This document shows positions 61,533-64,000 of a stretch of 64,000 nt of DNA, piece after piece (the first letter of the stretch is position 1; each line of letters begins with the position of its first letter). The DNA lies in NCBI RefSeq assembly GCF_045762675.1, contig NZ_JBJDLK010000004.1, positions 496,001-560,000 on the forward strand, given 5' to 3'. A program made the position numbers and the translations under genes. The notes beneath the pieces were generated by a model that saw only the letters and a list, made by a program, of their open reading frames with translations, ran no database searches and had not been told where the DNA came from. The DNA is from Elizabethkingia meningoseptica_A (GTDB lineage Bacteria > Bacteroidota > Bacteroidia > Flavobacteriales > Weeksellaceae).

Positions 61533-62201
61533 TTATTGGATATATGATAAAATTAAAGCGATTGTTTGCTCTTTATCCAATAATGTATTATCTATAAGAA
61601 TAGCATCCTCAGCCTGCTTGAGCGGAGAAGTTTCACGCTCACTGTCAATTTTATCACGCATCAGTAAATTGGCTTTTACCTCTTCCAGTTCAGCTTCCAC
61701 ACCGCTTGCCAGTAATTCCTTATATCTTCTTACAGCGCGTTCATCCGGACTTGCAGTAAGAAAGAATTTATAATCTGCATTTGGCAGAACAACTGTCCCT
61801 ATGTCTCTTCCATCCATAACAATACCACCGTTTTCTGCCATTTTTCTCTGTCTGGAAAGTAAAAAAGCTCTTACTTCCGGTTGTTTGGCAACCTCACTTA
61901 CATAGTCTGAAACTTTTGGGTCTCTTATTTCAGTGTCAATATTTTTATCATTCAGAAAAAGCTGAAGATTTCCGTCGATATTTCTGAATTCAAGATCAAT
62001 ATTTTCAAGATCATTGATTAACGCCGGAATATTAAGTGTATTATTTTCCAGATGGTGCTGAAGTGCATATACGGTAATTCCTCTGTAAAGAGCGCCGGTA
62101 TCCATGTGAATAATGTCCAGTTTCTGAGCAATAATTTTAGAAATAGAACTCTTTCCGGTGGATGAAAATCCATCAATAGCGATTACAGGTTTTTTCTTCA
62201 T
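61533..62201 (-). CDS. cmk: Cytidylate kinase
   Basis: This 222-residue P-loop kinase phosphorylates CMP and dCMP. P-loop DGFSSTGKSSISK at residues 10-22, then the CMP-binding MDTGALYRG, GGIVMDGRDIGTVVLPNADYKFFLTA and ERAVRRYKELLASG (lid) are present. It has a consensus promoter on the minus strand, divergent from pyrH. Confidence 0.95.
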   Translation of the reverse strand: MKKKPVIAIDGFSSTGKSSISKIIAQKLDIIHMDTGALYRGITVYALQHHLENNTLNIPALINDLENIDLEFRNIDGNLQLFLNDKNIDTEIRDPKVSDYVSEVAKQPEVRAFLLSRQRKMAENGGIVMDGRDIGTVVLPNADYKFFLTASPDERAVRRYKELLASGVEAELEEVKANLLMRDKIDSERETSPLKQAEDAILIDNTLLDKEQTIALILSYIQ

Positions 62202-62262
62202 AAGCTTGTTATAATATGGAAAAGAGATTGGATATAAGCCAGGAGAACCTCTTTTCTGTATG

Positions 62263-62292
62263 CAAAAATAAATTATTTTAAAGCTTTGTCAA
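62263..62292 (-). promoter_or_regulatory. cmk promoter
   Basis: On the minus strand, TTTGAC with TTG at 62292-62290 and perfect TATTTTTG at 62270-62263 have 19-base spacing, the best consensus in the window. Confidence 0.65.
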
Positions 62293-62309
62293 ATAAATAA
62301 TTTTACCTG

Positions 62310-62338
62310 TTGCATTTCATGAGATTTCATTAAATTTG
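62310..62338 (+). promoter_or_regulatory. pyrH promoter
   Basis: TTG at 62310-62312 and perfect TAAATTTG at 62331-62338 have 18-base spacing. It is back to back with the cmk promoter and leaves a leader of about 105 bases. Confidence 0.6.
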
Positions 62339-62420
62339 CTACCGGAAAATAAGATCAAACTGTCTGCAATTTTTTCAGATGAAGAAATATACAACAGTTT
62401 TGTTCTGTAAAAATACTGGC

Positions 62421-62434
62421 CGCTGAAAGCGGTA
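62421..62434 (+). other. Hairpin in the pyrH leader
   Basis: GCCGCT-gaaa-GCGG lies about 20 bases before the ATG, followed by AATTTT. The GC-rich arms stand out in an AT-rich leader; function unknown. Confidence 0.45.
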
Positions 62435-62451
62435 ATTTTAAACATATACGA

Positions 62452-63156
62452 ATGAAATATAAGAGAATTCTCCTAAAACTAAGTGGCGAGGCCCTTATGG
62501 GAAATCAGGAATATGGTATCGACAGCCAGAGACTGAAAGATTACGCAGCAGAAATTAAGAAAGTAGTGGATTTAGGTTGCGAAGTTGCAATTGTAATAGG
62601 AGGAGGAAATATTTTCAGAGGTGTTTCAGGTGCAGCAGCTGGTATGGACAGAGTACAGGGTGACTACATGGGCATGCTGGCAACTGTTATCAACGGAATG
62701 GCATTACAGGGCGCTTTAGAAGATATGGGAATTAAGACCCGTCTTCAGTCAGCTATTGAAATGGATAAAGTTGCAGAGCCTTTCATTAAAAGAAGAGCAG
62801 TAAGACACCTTGAAAAAGGAAGAGTTGTGATCTTCGGTGCCGGAACAGGAAACCCATACTTTACCACAGATACTGCAGCAACATTACGTGCTATTGAAAT
62901 CAGCGCAGATGTTATCCTTAAAGGAACACGTGTAGATGGTATCTACGACAAAGATCCTGAAAAGAATGAAAATGCGGTGAAATTTGAAAACCTGAGCTTT
63001 GAGGAAGTATTTGCTAAAAACCTGAAAGTAATGGACATGACAGCCTTTACACTAAGTCATGAAAATAAATTACCTATTATTGTATTCGATATGAATAAGG
63101 AAGGAAACCTTACACGTCTTATACAGGGAGAAAATGTGGGTACACTTGTCAACTAA
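62452..63156 (+). CDS. pyrH: UMP kinase
   Basis: This 234-residue amino-acid-kinase-fold enzyme converts UMP to UDP. KLSGEALMG near the N-terminus, VIGGGNIFRG, the UMP-binding GTGNPYFTTDTAATLRA and the C-terminal DMTAFTLSHENKLPIIVFDM are family motifs. It lies between its promoter and frr (98-base gap with a palindrome). Together with the fused UMP synthase it continues pyrimidine supply. Confidence 0.96.
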   Translation: MKYKRILLKLSGEALMGNQEYGIDSQRLKDYAAEIKKVVDLGCEVAIVIGGGNIFRGVSGAAAGMDRVQGDYMGMLATVINGMALQGALEDMGIKTRLQSAIEMDKVAEPFIKRRAVRHLEKGRVVIFGAGTGNPYFTTDTAATLRAIEISADVILKGTRVDGIYDKDPEKNENAVKFENLSFEEVFAKNLKVMDMTAFTLSHENKLPIIVFDMNKEGNLTRLIQGENVGTLVN

Positions 63157-63203
63157 GGTACAACAAGACATAAATCAGATTATAAGCATAATTAAAATCA
63201 CTA

Positions 63204-63230
63204 ACGGTTAACTATTAATTTGTTAACCGT
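63204..63230. repeat. Palindrome between pyrH and frr
   Basis: ACGGTTAAC-(9)-GTTAACCGT is a perfect 9-base inverted repeat with no T-run, so it is not a classical terminator. Confidence 0.6.
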
Positions 63231-63253
63231 AAATTGTAAACTAAATAAATATT

Positions 63254-63808
63254 ATGGAAGAATTAGAACTCATCGTAGCATCGGTAAAGCAGGAAATGGA
63301 TGCTGCAATCAAGCATTTGGAGTATGCATTCCTAAAAATCAGAGCAGGTAGAGCTTCTACAGCAATGGTACAGGATGTTATGGTAGAGTACTATGGTGCT
63401 CCAACCCCTCTTAATCAGGTTGCTAACGTATCTATTCCGGATGCCATGACTATTGCTATTCAGCCTTGGGACAGAACTGCAATCGGCGCCATTGAAAAAG
63501 CAATTATCATTTCTAACCTTGGATTTGCACCTTCTAACAACGGAGATACAATTATTCTTAATGTTCCGCCTTTAACAGAGGAAAGAAGAAAGGAACTGGC
63601 AAAGCAGGCAAAAGTAGAAACAGAATCTACTAAAGTTACTATTCGTAATGCCCGTCAGGAAGGAAACAAAGACCTGAAAAAATTAGATGGTGTTTCTGAA
63701 GATGTCATTAAAAGTACTGAAGCTGAAATTCAGGATCTTACTGATGCTTATATTAAAAAAGCAGAAGAACATCTTAAAATAAAAGAAGCTGAAATTATGA
63801 AAGTGTAA
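63254..63808 (+). CDS. frr: Ribosome recycling factor
   Basis: This 184-residue protein splits the post-termination ribosome with EF-G. The N-terminal KIRAGRASTAMVQDVMVEYYGAPTPLNQVANVSIPDA and the C-terminal PPLTEERRKELAKQAKVETESTKVTIRNARQEGNKDLKKL are the domain signatures. Length is normal. It follows pyrH, the usual arrangement. Confidence 0.97.
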   Translation: MEELELIVASVKQEMDAAIKHLEYAFLKIRAGRASTAMVQDVMVEYYGAPTPLNQVANVSIPDAMTIAIQPWDRTAIGAIEKAIIISNLGFAPSNNGDTIILNVPPLTEERRKELAKQAKVETESTKVTIRNARQEGNKDLKKLDGVSEDVIKSTEAEIQDLTDAYIKKAEEHLKIKEAEIMKV

Positions 63809-63830
63809 TTTTACACTTAACATATAACAT

Positions 63831-63876
63831 ATAAAGGCTGCTCTCAAAAGTATTGGGAGCAGCCTTTTAAGTTTTA
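63831..63876 (+). terminator. pyrH-frr terminator
   Basis: AAAGGCTGCTC / GAGCAGCCTTTT stem with one imperfect turn, followed by T-rich sequence. Confidence 0.85.
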
Positions 63877-63990
63877 ACCATACAAGATTCCAAAATCTGA
63901 AGGCTTTAGATGTTCAAAAATCCAATTCTAAAATAAAATGTAAACAGGTTGTTAATTATTTTCTTTTAATTTGTTGAAAATTAAACCACC

Positions 63991-64000
63991 ATGAATACGA
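63991..64000 (+). CDS. Possible start of a further gene, cut by the window edge
   Basis: ATGAATACGA at the edge follows a T/A-rich stretch with a TAATTTG-like element at 63966. Only three codons are visible, so nothing more can be said. Confidence 0.2.

Overview
The window looks like chromosomal DNA of a flavobacterium of the Weeksellaceae, most probably Elizabethkingia or a very close relative. The strongest evidence is a tandem pair of GH18 endo-beta-N-acetylglucosaminidases matching Endo F2 and Endo F3, the secreted glycosidases first characterised from 'Flavobacterium' (now Elizabethkingia) meningosepticum/miricola. Supporting signs are AT-rich DNA, absence of Shine-Dalgarno sequences, many TAnnTTTG -7 promoter elements (the Bacteroidetes type), a GLPGLI-family protein, a TamL-type lipoprotein barrel, a molybdopterin-less NuoG and an ATP synthase operon without beta and epsilon. 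No rRNA, tRNA, CRISPR array or insertion sequence was recognised.

Layout. 0-2.4 kb: end of a dihydrofolate-reductase-like gene, two double-glycine-type small peptides, and two paralogous helical proteins of unknown function. 2.4-8.2 kb: nucleoid-associated protein, malate dehydrogenase, an ECF sigma / membrane anti-sigma-like / outer-membrane-protein operon with an apparent decayed duplicate upstream, and a YceI protein. 8.3-14.1 kb: a fused UMP synthase, a serine hydrolase, a SixA-like phosphatase, an 860-base gene-free stretch rich in small palindromes, a GNAT enzyme and a PIN-domain toxin-antitoxin pair with two operator-like palindromes. 14.2-21.6 kb: ruvX-def-DUF5606, mazG, a second serine hydrolase, an S15-type acyl-ester hydrolase, a propeller-like lipoprotein and a small membrane protein.

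21.7-29 kb: a 1.2-kilo-residue outer-membrane lipoprotein joining a metallophosphatase, a kinase-like segment and a beta-barrel; divergent from it an HD-domain protein ending in a Pycsar-effector-type membrane module; then a GAF protein. 29.3-31.4 kb: Endo F2 and Endo F3. 31.5-45.5 kb: the complete minus-strand nuo operon (nuoA-N), interrupted by an outer-membrane-protein gene and by several short intergenic repeats. 45.6-53.4 kb: a small membrane protein, a GNAT protein, a YugP-type zinc peptidase, and the atpBEFHAG operon. 53.4-64 kb: GNAT, a CNNM/CorC-type transporter with overlapping clpS, tamL and a TrmH-family methyltransferase overlapping head to head, a GLPGLI protein, a YtxH/holin/unknown envelope cluster, and cmk divergent from pyrH-frr.

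Functionally the window is mostly housekeeping: respiratory NADH oxidation by complex I, proton return through F0, pyrimidine nucleotide supply (UMP synthase, UMP kinase, CMP kinase), translation maturation (def, frr, rRNA methylation) and outer-membrane biogenesis. Accessory-looking stretches lie at 0-2.4 kb, 7.1-7.6 kb, 11.9-14.1 kb and 21.7-31.4 kb.
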